From: Ahrensia sp.
GTDB taxonomy: Bacteria > Pseudomonadota > Alphaproteobacteria > Rhizobiales > Rhizobiaceae
NCBI GenBank assembly: GCA_002706335.1
Contig: PAKZ01000038.1
Coordinates: forward strand, 1-64,000
Length of the DNA: 64,000 nucleotides
Direction: 5' to 3'
Part shown: in pieces, positions 50,309-59,086 of the stretch
How the letters are laid out: each line of letters starts with the position of its first letter
Numbering within the stretch: position 1 is the stretch's first letter
Position numbers and translations under genes: made by a program
Notes under the pieces: generated by a model
Seen by the model: the letters and a program-made list of their open reading frames with translations, nothing else
Database searches by the model: none
Told to the model about the DNA's origin: nothing

Positions 50309-51625
50309 TCAGGGTTCGAAGCCGCGCGTACGGCGGGTGCGCTGCCGCCGCAGGTGTCTGCGCGCTTCCGAGTCTCTTTCACGTTCGCGGTTGCGACGAT
50401 CCTCGCGCTCATGGCGCTCAACGCCGCTGTAGTTTGCAACATCTTCGCGCAGGCGCATCAGTTCATCGCTCGCGATGGAGCGCTGCGCCTTGATATCGCG
50501 TTGCAGGGTTTGACGCTCTTCAAGCTGCCTAAAGACGACCGCATCCTTTTCCTCGCGATCACGACGATAGGCATCGAGCGCTTCACGCTCATTTTGCGCT
50601 TTGATCTTCCCGTACTCACCGGTCAGCCGGTGCCAGATGCCGGAAAATCCCTTCGGCAACCGCTCAGCCCGCAGCCTAGTTTCGGCCTGCCAACGCTTGT
50701 CATGGGCAGCCCATAGTTTTTGGCGCTCGTCCTGGTGCCGGGCGACCATCTCCGTTTTGCGAAATGCCGTGACCGCGAGCCGCTGTTTGGCGTCGCGCTC
50801 GGAATCCTTGATGAAGGCTTCGAGTTTCCGGGTAAGGCGGCCTGCGATTTCCGCCTTGACCTCATCGACCGAGCGCAGGGCTGTCGGATCGCCAAGCCTT
50901 GCTTCAAGGTCTTTGCTCTTTGCCGCCGCGTAGCGGGAGAGCGAATAGACCTCGCCGCGATAATCGACGGCGACAAACCCGCGCCTGTCACCCTTGGCGA
51001 GCCAGAAGCCGCGTTCTTTGAGTGCTTGCTCAAGAGACGCCTTGTTATCGGATGTTTTCCAGCATTGCTGGAGAACGGCTTTCAGTTCACGCGGATCGAG
51101 TCCGGCGCGTTTAGCCTGTTGCCATTCTTTGCGCGTGAAATTTAGCGGATCGCGCAGGCTGCGGTCCTGCAAACCGCGCGGCATGTCCCAACCATGTTCA
51201 AGATAGAGCTTCCGGGACACGTCCCGGAGCTTCACCTTGTAATGCGGCATATTGATTGCCCGCATCCGCTCGCTATCGATCCGCGACCAGACGGCATGGG
51301 CGTGCCGCCGCCCGTCCTTTTCGTGGAAGACGATAGCGCGCGGCTGATTCTCCAGACCGAGCTTGCGCTCGATCTCGTCGATAGCTTGCTCGAATGCTTC
51401 AACGCTGACATCCGCCCCTTCGGGCGGGTTCAGGCTCATTGAGAAGAGGTGCTTCTCGCAGCGCGTGCCACGGGCGATAGCATCGGCCTCGCTGAATGCG
51501 CCGGGAAGGTCATCGCTGGCGAATCCGCGCACATCATGCAACTCCACATGATCATTGTCGCGCATCGCCAGCAGGTACTGCGCGAGCTGCGAACCGCTGC
51601 CGCGTTCGTTGGCTTTAAGGATCAT
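50309..51625 (-). CDS. Relaxase/mobilization nuclease, MobA/VirD2 type
   Basis: The 438-residue relaxase would nick oriT and pilot the single strand to a recipient. The N-terminal domain has the three-His motif region VFHEKDGRRHAHAVWSRID (about residues 99-117). The usual catalytic Tyr of the first motif is not obvious; Tyr17 (SQLAQYLLA) is a candidate. The C-terminal half is a long, highly charged coiled coil (about 270-438), ending in an Arg-rich tail. It overlaps mobC by 4 bases. Confidence 0.85.
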   Translation of the reverse strand: MILKANERGSGSQLAQYLLAMRDNDHVELHDVRGFASDDLPGAFSEADAIARGTRCEKHLFSMSLNPPEGADVSVEAFEQAIDEIERKLGLENQPRAIVFHEKDGRRHAHAVWSRIDSERMRAINMPHYKVKLRDVSRKLYLEHGWDMPRGLQDRSLRDPLNFTRKEWQQAKRAGLDPRELKAVLQQCWKTSDNKASLEQALKERGFWLAKGDRRGFVAVDYRGEVYSLSRYAAAKSKDLEARLGDPTALRSVDEVKAEIAGRLTRKLEAFIKDSERDAKQRLAVTAFRKTEMVARHQDERQKLWAAHDKRWQAETRLRAERLPKGFSGIWHRLTGEYGKIKAQNEREALDAYRRDREEKDAVVFRQLEERQTLQRDIKAQRSIASDELMRLREDVANYSGVERHEREDRRNRERERDSEARRHLRRQRTRRTRGFEP

Positions 51626-52044
51626 GGCCCGTCCCCCGGCGACTTGCCGAGCGCGCGCAGAAGCTCAGCCCGCAAGGCAGAGACCTCGCGGCAGGCTTCC
51701 TTGATATCGGCTTCGGTTTCCGGCGTGACCGGCAACGAGCCGGTGTTCACCGCCTTAGCGAGCTGGTTGAGGTTGGAGGACAGCCGGGATTGACCCAAAG
51801 CCCCGAGGACACGTCCCAAGGCTTCGGTATCTTTCACCGGACTGTTGCCGCTCTTCTTGCGCGGGCTGACCTGATCGCCGAACAGCCGTTCGCGGATATG
51901 GACGCTAAGGGGCATGTTGCCCCGTTCAGCGTCCAGCCACGCCCGTTCCTCATGCGTGAAACGCATTGAAAAGGGTGGCGGGTATTGCTTCTCCGCTGCC
52001 GTGCCTACGGCTAAGGCGTTATATTTTCGGCTTAAACGGGTCAT
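51622..52044 (-). CDS. MobC-like relaxosome accessory protein
   Basis: The 140-residue protein has PPFSMRFTHEERAWLDAERG (ribbon-helix-helix-like start), LSVHIRERLF and a C-terminal region with LGQSRLSSNLNQLAKAVNTGSL, the typical MobC block. MobC assists relaxase by melting oriT. It opens the mobC-relaxase operon (ATGA overlap at 51622-51625). Confidence 0.82.
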   Translation of the reverse strand: MTRLSRKYNALAVGTAAEKQYPPPFSMRFTHEERAWLDAERGNMPLSVHIRERLFGDQVSPRKKSGNSPVKDTEALGRVLGALGQSRLSSNLNQLAKAVNTGSLPVTPETEADIKEACREVSALRAELLRALGKSPGDGP

Positions 52045-52111
52045 CGCCGCACCGCAGACCCTTTGGGTCTAGCTGTGCGAGATGGCGTTCCCACTCATCC
52101 AGCGCATCGAA

Positions 52112-52131
52112 GAGAAAGTTCGAACTTTCTC
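52112..52131. other. Perfect 20-bp palindrome, candidate oriT part or operator
   Basis: GAGAAAGTTCGAACTTTCTC lies 68 bases upstream of mobC. Transfer origins in this type of element usually sit just upstream of mobC and contain inverted repeats next to the nick. It could instead be an operator that autoregulates the mob operon. Confidence 0.45.
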
Positions 52132-52140
52132 CTTCTAGGT

Positions 52141-52150
52141 GCGCCATTTC
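52141..52150. repeat. Candidate attR core
   Basis: GCGCCATTTC matches 9 of 10 bases of GCGCCATCTC at the tRNA-Arg end (32141-32150). It lies between the mob operon and the first chromosomal gene, where the right boundary is expected. No longer tRNA duplication is seen. Confidence 0.3.
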
Positions 52151-52261
52151 CTCAGTTATCAGCCTTTCGATTTCTCTCCCGCTCCGCGGGTTCGAGTCGG
52201 CTGGCAGGCGTGACGGCGGTGCGCGCCGGCCTGGGGCGCTGGCGCGCGGGTCAGCGCTTCA

Positions 52262-53422
52262 TCAGGTCCGGACCGCTTCGAGGATCGAACAGTAGTTGGC
52301 GACGCCCGACCCGCCCATATTGAAGACGAGGCCGGTCTCCGCCCCCGGCGCCTGCATTTCGCCGGCATCACCGGTGACCTGGCGCGAAACCAACACATGC
52401 ATCGATACGCCGGTCGCGCCGACTGGGTGGCCTTTCGCCTTCAGCCCGCCGGACAGGTTCACGGGCAATGAGCCGCCGGGATAGACCGTGCCGTTCTTCA
52501 GGGCCTCGATGCCCTTGCCAGGCTCCGCGAGCCCCATCGCTTCGTAGATCAGCAGTTCCGCGATGGTGAAACAATCATGCACTTCCGCGACGTCGAGATC
52601 CTGCAATTCGACCCCCGCCGCGCGCATCGCGCGCCGCATGGCCTCGCGCGGTCCCTCGAAGGCGAGCACATCGCGCGCCGACATCGCCAGGAAGTCGTTG
52701 ACCTGCTCTGCGGCGCGCATCTTCACGGCCCGAGGCATCGACGGTACGAGATCGTCGGCGACCAGCACGATCGCTGCGGCGCCGTCGGAGACGAGCGAAC
52801 AGTCGGTCTTCTTGAGCGGCGGCGCGATCACCGGATTGCGTTCGCTTTCGGTCGCGCAGAATTCCACATCGAGCGGCTTGCGCAGCTGTGCGAGCGGATT
52901 CTTTGCGCCGTTGGTGTGGTTTTTCGAGGCGATCATCGCCAGCGCCTCTGTCGCGTCGCCATAGCGGGCGTAGTAGACCTTCGCGAACTCCGCGAACACC
53001 TGCGGAAACGACATGCCGGCTTCCTCCTTCTGGTAGGAAGCATGGCCAAGCGCCGTGGCGACCTCGGAGGTCGGCAGATGCGTCATCTTCTCGACGCCGA
53101 TCACCAGCGCGATCCGCGCTTCGCCGGCGAGAATGGCGTTGCGCGCCGCGAAGACAGCGGCCGACCCGGAGGCGCATGCATTTTCCAGCCGGGTCGCCGG
53201 GCAGAATCGCAGCGCCGGATCGATCGACAACGCCAGCGACGACGGAAAACCGTCAGCCACCATGCCGCCGTTGAAATGGCCGAGCCAGATCCCGTCGATA
53301 TCCTCCGCCGCGATGGCGGCATGCGCCAGCGCCTCGCGTCCGGCCTCGCGGATGAGATCTTCCAGCGACATGTCGCCGAGTTTGCCGAAAGGGGTATGCC
53401 CCCAGCCAACGATATGGACCAT
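52262..53422 (-). CDS. Thiolase / acetyl-CoA acetyltransferase family protein
   Basis: The 386-residue enzyme has a Cys nucleophile in ENACASG (about residue 83), AEVHDCFTI (His of motif) and KGHPVGATGVSM (catalytic His). The sequence is of the SCP2-thiolase-like group, which forms or cleaves acyl-CoA C-C bonds; the partner DUF35 protein often found beside it is not present here. GGGAGGG precedes the ATG. It is the first chromosomal gene right of the mobile element and is separated from the liv operon by a terminator. Confidence 0.85.
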   Translation of the reverse strand: MVHIVGWGHTPFGKLGDMSLEDLIREAGREALAHAAIAAEDIDGIWLGHFNGGMVADGFPSSLALSIDPALRFCPATRLENACASGSAAVFAARNAILAGEARIALVIGVEKMTHLPTSEVATALGHASYQKEEAGMSFPQVFAEFAKVYYARYGDATEALAMIASKNHTNGAKNPLAQLRKPLDVEFCATESERNPVIAPPLKKTDCSLVSDGAAAIVLVADDLVPSMPRAVKMRAAEQVNDFLAMSARDVLAFEGPREAMRRAMRAAGVELQDLDVAEVHDCFTIAELLIYEAMGLAEPGKGIEALKNGTVYPGGSLPVNLSGGLKAKGHPVGATGVSMHVLVSRQVTGDAGEMQAPGAETGLVFNMGGSGVANYCSILEAVRT

Positions 53423-53523
53423 GCGCGTCCCTCCCTTTGCCGCCGACAAAAGCACCAAGGCGCGCTGGGTGCAACTGGGTAGCACGACGAGCGGGCGCAT
53501 GGCGACTGCGACGCCGAAAATGC

Positions 53524-53548
53524 AAAAGGCCCGCGCAAGGCGGGCCTT
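53524..53548 (-). terminator. Terminator after livF
   Basis: AAGGCCCGC (53526-53534) pairs with GCGGGCCTT (53540-53548) around GCAAG. On the minus strand it follows the livF stop by 22 bases and is trailed by a T-rich stretch. Confidence 0.75.
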
Positions 53549-53570
53549 CCGGCAGGAATATGGGTGGCGG

Positions 53571-54359
53571 TCAGATTGCCAGGTAGTCGTGGCGCAATTG
53601 CTCGTTGTCGAGCACTTCCTGCGCCGTGCCGTCGAACACCACTTCGCCCGTATCGAGGATCACCGCGCGGTCGGCGAGCTGCAGGGCGCGCACCGCGTTC
53701 TGCTCGACCAGGATTGTCGTGATGCCCTGCTGCTTGATCACGTTCAACGTCTTCTCGATCTCGTCGACGATCACCGGCGCGAGGCCCTCATAGGGTTCGT
53801 CGAGGAGCAGAACCTTGATGTCGCGGGCCAGCGCGCGTGCGATCGCCAGCATCTGCTGCTCGCCGCCGGAGAGTGTCACGCCTTCCTGGGTGCGGCGCTC
53901 TCCGAGGCGCGGGAAGAGCTGGTAGATACGCTCGAGGGACCAGCCGACCGGTTTGGCGATCTGGGCCAGCTGCAGGTTCTCCTCGACGGTCAAGCCCGGA
54001 ATGATGCGGCGATCTTCAGGCACCAGTGCAAGGCCCGCGCGGGCCGCCTGGTGGGAGCTCATCTTGTGTAGCGGTTGGTGATCAAGCCAGATCTCGCCAT
54101 ATGTGACTTCCGGCGAGCCCGTTCTTGCGAGCGCGCGAAGCGTAGAGGTCTTGCCCGCGCCGTTACGGCCGAGAAGCGCCAGGATTTCGCCCTCATGCAC
54201 GATGAAGGAGACGCCCTGCACGATATAGCTCTCGCCATAATAGGCATGCACGTCATTGACCGAGAAATAGGCTGGCGCGGTCGCGGCATGGTTGGCGTAT
54301 TTGGAGAAGTCAGGGCGTGCGGTTTTCTCGGCGCCCTTGTCGAGATCGAGCTGGCTCAT
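53571..54359 (-). CDS. livF: Branched-chain amino acid-type ABC transporter ATPase LivF
   Basis: The 262-residue ATPase has Walker A GRNGAGKTS, Q-loop EDRRIIPGLTVEEN, signature LSGGEQQ, Walker B VLLLDEPYEGLAP and the H-loop region NAVRALQLAD (His replaced by Asn-Ala context, as is usual in LivF: EQN). It energises uptake of branched-chain or related amino acids or amides with LivG. It starts in a 4-base overlap with livG and has a 30-residue N-terminal extension before the ABC domain. Confidence 0.9.
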   Translation of the reverse strand: MSQLDLDKGAEKTARPDFSKYANHAATAPAYFSVNDVHAYYGESYIVQGVSFIVHEGEILALLGRNGAGKTSTLRALARTGSPEVTYGEIWLDHQPLHKMSSHQAARAGLALVPEDRRIIPGLTVEENLQLAQIAKPVGWSLERIYQLFPRLGERRTQEGVTLSGGEQQMLAIARALARDIKVLLLDEPYEGLAPVIVDEIEKTLNVIKQQGITTILVEQNAVRALQLADRAVILDTGEVVFDGTAQEVLDNEQLRHDYLAI

Positions 54360-55111
54360 GCGGCCTCTCCCAGATAGGCTTCTTTGACTTTCGGATGGCC
54401 CTTGATGTTCTCGGGCAGATCCTCGACCAGCGGGCTCCCCTGCGCCAGCACGGTAATCCGCTTGGCCAGCGAGAAAACGACATGCATGTCGTGCTCGATG
54501 ATCACCATCGTGATGTCCCGCTTTTCGTGGATTTCCTTCAGCAGGCCGATCGTGTTGTTCGTGTCCGCGCGCGCCATGCCGGCGGTCGGTTCGTCGAGGA
54601 GAAGAAGCTTCGGCTCCTGTACCAGGCACATCGCCATTTCGAGACGGCGCTTGTCGCCGCGTGACATGGAGGATGCAATCATGTCCTTCTTGTCGGCCAT
54701 GTTCACTTCCTCGAGCATGTGCTCGGCGCGCTCGACGATCTCGTGCTCATTGGCGATGGATTCGATCGAATGCATCCGGAACACGCCGTCGCGCTTGGCG
54801 AAGCAAGGGATCAGCATGTTTTCCATGACCGAGAGATCGCCGAAGATTTCCGGCGTCTGGAAGACGCGGCTGATCCCCATCTGGTTGATCTCGTAGGGCT
54901 TGCGGCCAAGCACCGACTGACCGTCGAACATTACCGTGCCCGTGTCGGGGATCAGCTTGCCCACGAGGCAGTTGAGCAGTGTCGACTTGCCTGCTCCGTT
55001 GGGGCCGATGATCGCGTGGACGGTGCCGGCGGGAATGTCGAGATTGACGTTGCTGAGGGCTTGAAGGCCTCCGAACCGCTTGTTGACGTTTGTGACTTCT
55101 AGAATACCCAT
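54356..55111 (-). CDS. livG: Branched-chain amino acid-type ABC transporter ATPase LivG
   Basis: The 251-residue ATPase has Walker A GPNGAGKST, the LivG-typical VFQTPEIFGDLSVMEN, signature SRGDKRRLE (a divergent LSGG), Walker B LLLLDEPTAGMARADT and H-loop IIEHDMHVVFSLA. The SRGD in place of LSGG is unusual but found in some amide/urea-type members. It forms the heterodimeric motor with LivF. Confidence 0.9.
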   Translation of the reverse strand: MGILEVTNVNKRFGGLQALSNVNLDIPAGTVHAIIGPNGAGKSTLLNCLVGKLIPDTGTVMFDGQSVLGRKPYEINQMGISRVFQTPEIFGDLSVMENMLIPCFAKRDGVFRMHSIESIANEHEIVERAEHMLEEVNMADKKDMIASSMSRGDKRRLEMAMCLVQEPKLLLLDEPTAGMARADTNNTIGLLKEIHEKRDITMVIIEHDMHVVFSLAKRITVLAQGSPLVEDLPENIKGHPKVKEAYLGEAA

Positions 55112-55129
55112 GATGCGTTTCTCCGGAAA

Positions 55130-56341
55130 TCAGGCCACATGCGGCGACGGTTTGGGGTGATGTTCCGGATCCTTCGCGCGGACCTCTGGCTTCTTCTCGC
55201 GCTTGCGGAAGATCCGTCCGATACGCTGTCCGCCCTCCATGAGGCCGCCGGGCAGGAAGATCACGACCAGCATGAACAAGAGGCCCAGCGTGAGGTGCCA
55301 TCCCTTGCCGACGAATGGGTATAGGATGGTCACCAGAAAATCCTCGAGGCCGTCGGGCAGGAACGCGAACCACTGATGCAGCACGTTCTCGTTGATCTTC
55401 GAGAAGATGTTTTCGAAATATTTGATGAAGCCCGCGCCGAGGACCGGACCGAGAAGCGTACCGGCGCCGCCGAGGATCGTCATGAGAACGACCTCGCCCG
55501 AGGCGGTCCACTGCATGCGCTCTGCGCCCGCCAGCGGGTCCATCGCGGCGAGAAGACCTCCCGCAAGACCGGCATACATGCCGGAGATCACGAAAGCCGC
55601 CAGCGTGTAGGGCCGCGGATTCAGGCCCGTATAGTTCATCCGGGTCTGGTTGGTCTTGATTGCACGCAGCATCATGCCGAAGGGCGACCGGAAAATGCGG
55701 ATCGACAAGTAGAACATGACGATCATCATCACCGCGCAGACATAGTAGCCGGCGTTGAAGGAGAAGCTCCATGCACCGAAGTCGATATCCTGGGTGGAGC
55801 GCATCGTCACTCCGAACAGATGCGGAATGCTGGGCGCGTCGGCTGACTGGAGATACTGAGGGTCGTCCGTATAGACCTGCAACCCGGTCTCGCCATTGGT
55901 GATCGGCGTGAGAACCGAATAGGCCAGAGCGAACGACATCTGCGCGAAGGCGAGCGTCAGGATAGAGAAATAGATGCCTGAACGACGCAGTGAAATGTAG
56001 CCGATGAGCAGGGCGAAGAGACCGCCGACGATCACCGACAGAATCACGGCCGGAAGGATGTTGTAGTTGAGAAGCTTGAACATCCAGACCGCGGCATAGG
56101 AGCCGACGCCCAGAAAGGCGGCATGGCCGAAGGAGAGGTAGCCCGTCAGGCCGAACAGGATGTTGAAGCCGATCGCGAAGATCCCGTAGATCGCGAAACG
56201 CTGCATCAGGTCCGGGTATCCGGCGTTGAACTGCGCGAGCGAGCTTTCCGCCGGAAACGGGTTCAGCAGGAAGGGAGCCGTCAGAGCCAGAATGACGACG
56301 ATGACAAAGAGGGACGCGTCCCTGGTGTTGAGACCGAGCAT
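55130..56341 (-). CDS. livM: ABC transporter permease LivM
   Basis: The 403-residue permease has about nine to ten transmembrane helices with the LivM blocks [36 protein letters not shown] and [17 protein letters not shown] larger-than-usual loop (about residues 155-190) with [10 protein letters not shown] is present. The C-terminal 30 residues are charged. The gene lies 4 bases after livH and 18 before livG. Confidence 0.9.
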   Translation of the reverse strand: MLGLNTRDASLFVIVVILALTAPFLLNPFPAESSLAQFNAGYPDLMQRFAIYGIFAIGFNILFGLTGYLSFGHAAFLGVGSYAAVWMFKLLNYNILPAVILSVIVGGLFALLIGYISLRRSGIYFSILTLAFAQMSFALAYSVLTPITNGETGLQVYTDDPQYLQSADAPSIPHLFGVTMRSTQDIDFGAWSFSFNAGYYVCAVMMIVMFYLSIRIFRSPFGMMLRAIKTNQTRMNYTGLNPRPYTLAAFVISGMYAGLAGGLLAAMDPLAGAERMQWTASGEVVLMTILGGAGTLLGPVLGAGFIKYFENIFSKINENVLHQWFAFLPDGLEDFLVTILYPFVGKGWHLTLGLLFMLVVIFLPGGLMEGGQRIGRIFRKREKKPEVRAKDPEHHPKPSPHVA

Positions 56342-56345
56342 GATC

Positions 56346-57377
56346 TTAATCCTCCATCACGCCTTTGCGGCCCATGAGCCCGCGCGGACGGGTCAGAAGC
56401 ACGATGATGGCAACCAGGTAAATGACGATCTGGTTGATGCCGGGAACGGTAGTGGTCGCCCAAGTCGTCGAAGCGAAACTTTCAAGAATACCGAGAAGGA
56501 AGCCAGCGAGAACGGCGCCGGGCAATGATCCCATGCCGCCGACGACGACAACGACGAAGGACAGCACGAGGAAGTCCATGCCCATGTGATAGTTCGGCGG
56601 ATTGATCGGCGTGTACATCCCGCCGGCAAGCCCCGCCACGGCGGCGGCGATACCGAACATCACGGTGAAGCGCTTGTCGATATCGATGCCGAGAAGGCCG
56701 ACGGTCTCGCGGTCAGCCATGCCCGCGCGCACGACCATTCCGAAGGTGGTGAACTGCAGGAATGCGAAAACGGCGCCGATGATGATCGCTGCGAAAGCGA
56801 AATAGATGAGCCGCCAGTAGGGATAGATGATCGCGTTGGGATCGAAACCCAGCATCACGCCGAAATCGAGAGACCCGGCGAACATATCGGGCGCGGGCGT
56901 CGGGATCGGATTCGCGCCGAAGAACAGCTTGACGATTTCCTGGATGACGATGGCGAGACCGAACGTCACGAGGATCTGGTCGGCATGGGGTCTCTTGTAG
57001 AAATGCTTGATTAAGCCGCGTTCCATCGCGTAGCCGATGAACAGCATGACCGGTATGGCGAGGATGATCGCGAGCGGCACCGACCAGTCGATGATCGAGT
57101 TGCCGGCGCTGTCGCCGAACCAGTTGACCACATAGGGCGTTTCCACCTTCAGCGGATTGCCCAGGAAGTCTTTCTGAGTCTCATCGATCGTGACGGTGCT
57201 GAGCGTCAGGATGCGTTGCAGCGTAACTGCGCAAAACGCACCGATCATGAAAAGCGCGCCATGCGCGAAGTTCACGACGCCGAGCGTGCCGAAGATCAGG
57301 GTCAGGCCAAGGGCGATCAGCGCATAAGCGCTGCCTTTGTCCAGCCCGTTCAGGATTTGGATGATGATCGCGTCCAT
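56346..57377 (-). CDS. livH: ABC transporter permease LivH
   Basis: The 343-residue permease starts [20 protein letters not shown] with [19 protein letters not shown], both classical LivH blocks; [19 protein letters not shown] and [17 protein letters not shown] follow. About eight to nine helices are predicted. A loop of about 45 residues (about 53-90) after helix 2 makes it longer than the usual 290-310 residues, as in several alphaproteobacterial relatives. Confidence 0.9.
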   Translation of the reverse strand: MDAIIIQILNGLDKGSAYALIALGLTLIFGTLGVVNFAHGALFMIGAFCAVTLQRILTLSTVTIDETQKDFLGNPLKVETPYVVNWFGDSAGNSIIDWSVPLAIILAIPVMLFIGYAMERGLIKHFYKRPHADQILVTFGLAIVIQEIVKLFFGANPIPTPAPDMFAGSLDFGVMLGFDPNAIIYPYWRLIYFAFAAIIIGAVFAFLQFTTFGMVVRAGMADRETVGLLGIDIDKRFTVMFGIAAAVAGLAGGMYTPINPPNYHMGMDFLVLSFVVVVVGGMGSLPGAVLAGFLLGILESFASTTWATTTVPGINQIVIYLVAIIVLLTRPRGLMGRKGVMED

Positions 57378-57396
57378 CTTGAAGCCCGCATAAACA

Positions 57397-57425
57397 GAGC
57401 CGCGTGCGTCACGAACGCACGGCTC
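57397..57425 (-). promoter_or_regulatory. Hairpin between binding-protein gene and livH
   Basis: GAGCC and GTGCGT on one arm pair with ACGCAC and GGCTC on the other, with one bulge. Such hairpins after a binding-protein gene often act as partial terminators or block 3' decay, giving more binding protein than permease. It is 65 bases after the binding-protein stop. Confidence 0.5.
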
Positions 57426-57489
57426 CAGTCCTCAATTCAGGTAAAAATCCGCGACGCCCGAAGGCGGCGCGGTCATGGCAATGGGTGCC

Positions 57490-58845
57490 TTATGCGCCCG
57501 GATTGCACGTGCCGAGATCGCCACCGGCGAACATCGGATGATCAGGCTCGTATTCGACCTGGGAGCGCGGGGTCACTTCGACGACCTCGAGCGTATCGTA
57601 CTGGTTGGACGGCGCGTCCTTGCCCTTCACGACCAGCACGTCCTTGAAGCACTGGTGGTCGGCGGCGCGATAATGCGTCGGGCCGTTGCCGAGACCGTCG
57701 AAATCGTAGCCTTCAAGGGCTTCGACGATGCCGCACGGGTTGAAGGTACCGGCGCGCTCAGCCGCATCGGCATAGAGCAGCGTCTGTGCATAAGCGGTCT
57801 GGGCGGCGTTGGACGGCGGACGGCCGTACTTCTCGCCGAAGGACTTGACGAATGCCTTGGTGCCTTCGTCCTGCAGGGTCCAGTTCCAGTTCATCGAGCC
57901 GTAAACGCCCTTGATGTTCTCGCCGGCGCCCTTGGCCATCAGTTCCGAATAGAGCGGAACGATGATCTCGAACTGCTTGCCGTTCACCTGCTTGTCGCGA
58001 AGACCAAACTGAACGGCCTGGGTCAGCGAGTTGACCATGTTGCCGCCATAGTGGTTCAGGACCAGCACATCGGCGCCCGAGTTCAGGACCGGAGCGATAT
58101 AGGACGAGAAGTCCGTGGAAGCGAGCGGGGTCAGAACGTTGTTGACCGTTTCCCAGCCTATGGCTTCGGTCGCCGCCTGGATCGATTCCTGCTGCGTCCA
58201 GCCCCAGGTGTAGTCGGCAGTCAGGTGGTAGGCGCGACGGTCGGAGCCGTAGGCGTTCTTCAGCACCGGTGCCAGCGCGGCGCCGGACATGTAGGCGTTG
58301 AAGAAGTGACGGAAACCGTTGGCTTTCTTGTCCTTGCCGGTCGTGTCGTTGGAGTGGGTCAGCGCGGCCATGAAGATGACGCCGGCTTCCTGGCAGAGGC
58401 CCTGAACGGCGACGGCCACGCCCGAAGACGAACCGCCGGTGATCATGATGGCGCCGTCCTTCTCGATCATCGACTTGGCCGATGCGCGGGCAGCGTCGGA
58501 CTTGGTCTGCGTGTCGCCGGTCACGTAAGCGACCTTCTTGCCGAGAATGCCGTTACCTTTCAGCACTTTCGAGGAGAAGGTGTTCAGGCATCCGCCGTCG
58601 CCTTCGCCGTTGAGGTGCTCGACGGCCAGCTTGTAAGCATCGAGCTCGTCGGCGCCTTCGTCGGCATAGGGACCGGTCTGCGGAACATTGAAGCCGAGGG
58701 TGACGGTGTCGCCCTTCGGTGCGTTGAGATACATGTCGCTTTGCGCGAGCGCGCCACGGGTGAAGAAATACGGTGTTGCCAGTGCCACCGAAGCGGCGCC
58801 ACCTGTTTTCAGCAACGAACGCCTGTTGATGATTAACTTGCTCAT
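57490..58845 (-). CDS. ABC transporter substrate-binding protein, Leu/Ile/Val-amide class
   Basis: The 451-residue protein has a Tat-type signal (INRRSLLKTGGAASVALA, cleavage near residue 35). The mature part is a type I periplasmic-binding fold: LGFNVPQTGPYADEG, AYVTGDTQTKSDAARASA, ITGGSSSGVAVAVQGLCQEA and DYTWGWTQQESIQAA. It should bind branched-chain amino acids, amides or urea and feed LivHMGF, whose genes follow. GGGAGGAGC precedes the start. A leader hairpin (about 58888-58911) is visible upstream. Confidence 0.88.
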   Translation of the reverse strand: MSKLIINRRSLLKTGGAASVALATPYFFTRGALAQSDMYLNAPKGDTVTLGFNVPQTGPYADEGADELDAYKLAVEHLNGEGDGGCLNTFSSKVLKGNGILGKKVAYVTGDTQTKSDAARASAKSMIEKDGAIMITGGSSSGVAVAVQGLCQEAGVIFMAALTHSNDTTGKDKKANGFRHFFNAYMSGAALAPVLKNAYGSDRRAYHLTADYTWGWTQQESIQAATEAIGWETVNNVLTPLASTDFSSYIAPVLNSGADVLVLNHYGGNMVNSLTQAVQFGLRDKQVNGKQFEIIVPLYSELMAKGAGENIKGVYGSMNWNWTLQDEGTKAFVKSFGEKYGRPPSNAAQTAYAQTLLYADAAERAGTFNPCGIVEALEGYDFDGLGNGPTHYRAADHQCFKDVLVVKGKDAPSNQYDTLEVVEVTPRSQVEYEPDHPMFAGGDLGTCNPGA

Positions 58846-59086
58846 AGGGCTCCTCCCAAAGAGTGAACTTGTGTCCGGATGAAGAACTTCCGGGAAATCC
58901 CGGCCGGAAGCCCGTAACTAACGGATTGTTCGGAGCGCTCGCAATTATCCATTATGCGTATTAGCAGGCGCAGCATTTGAGCTGTGCACTGCGATTCTGC
59001 TTAAATATCCGGCAAATTGCAGGAAAAGTTCGGCGGAGGCTGCTGGCGCTGGTAAAGCGCGAGCAATCGGCAGCCTGCCGGTCCTG

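Larger units (their letters stand above)
32141..52150. mobile_element. Integrative and mobilizable element in tRNA-Arg with defence cargo
   Basis: The roughly 20-kb element starts at the tRNA-Arg 3' end, next to a large serine recombinase, and ends just upstream of mobC. It contains VirD4/TraG coupling protein, relaxase, MobC, ArdC, an R-M operon, a Gabija-like pair with DUF3800 and a nuclease-like gene. No VirB/Trb mating-pair genes or replication protein are seen, so it looks mobilizable, not self-transmissible. Core metabolic genes resume on both sides. The right boundary is inferred from gene content and a short repeat, not proven. Confidence 0.8.

Noticed and set aside
52185-52215. GGGTTCGAGTCGG resembling a tRNA T-arm near the right boundary
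   Set aside because: The flanking bases do not form a T-stem or acceptor stem and do not match tRNA-Arg, so it is not a tRNA fragment or an attR.
57475-58836. 453-codon plus-strand open frame
   Set aside because: It is the exact antisense of the Tat-exported binding protein; open antisense frames are common in high-GC genes, and the translation has no domain.
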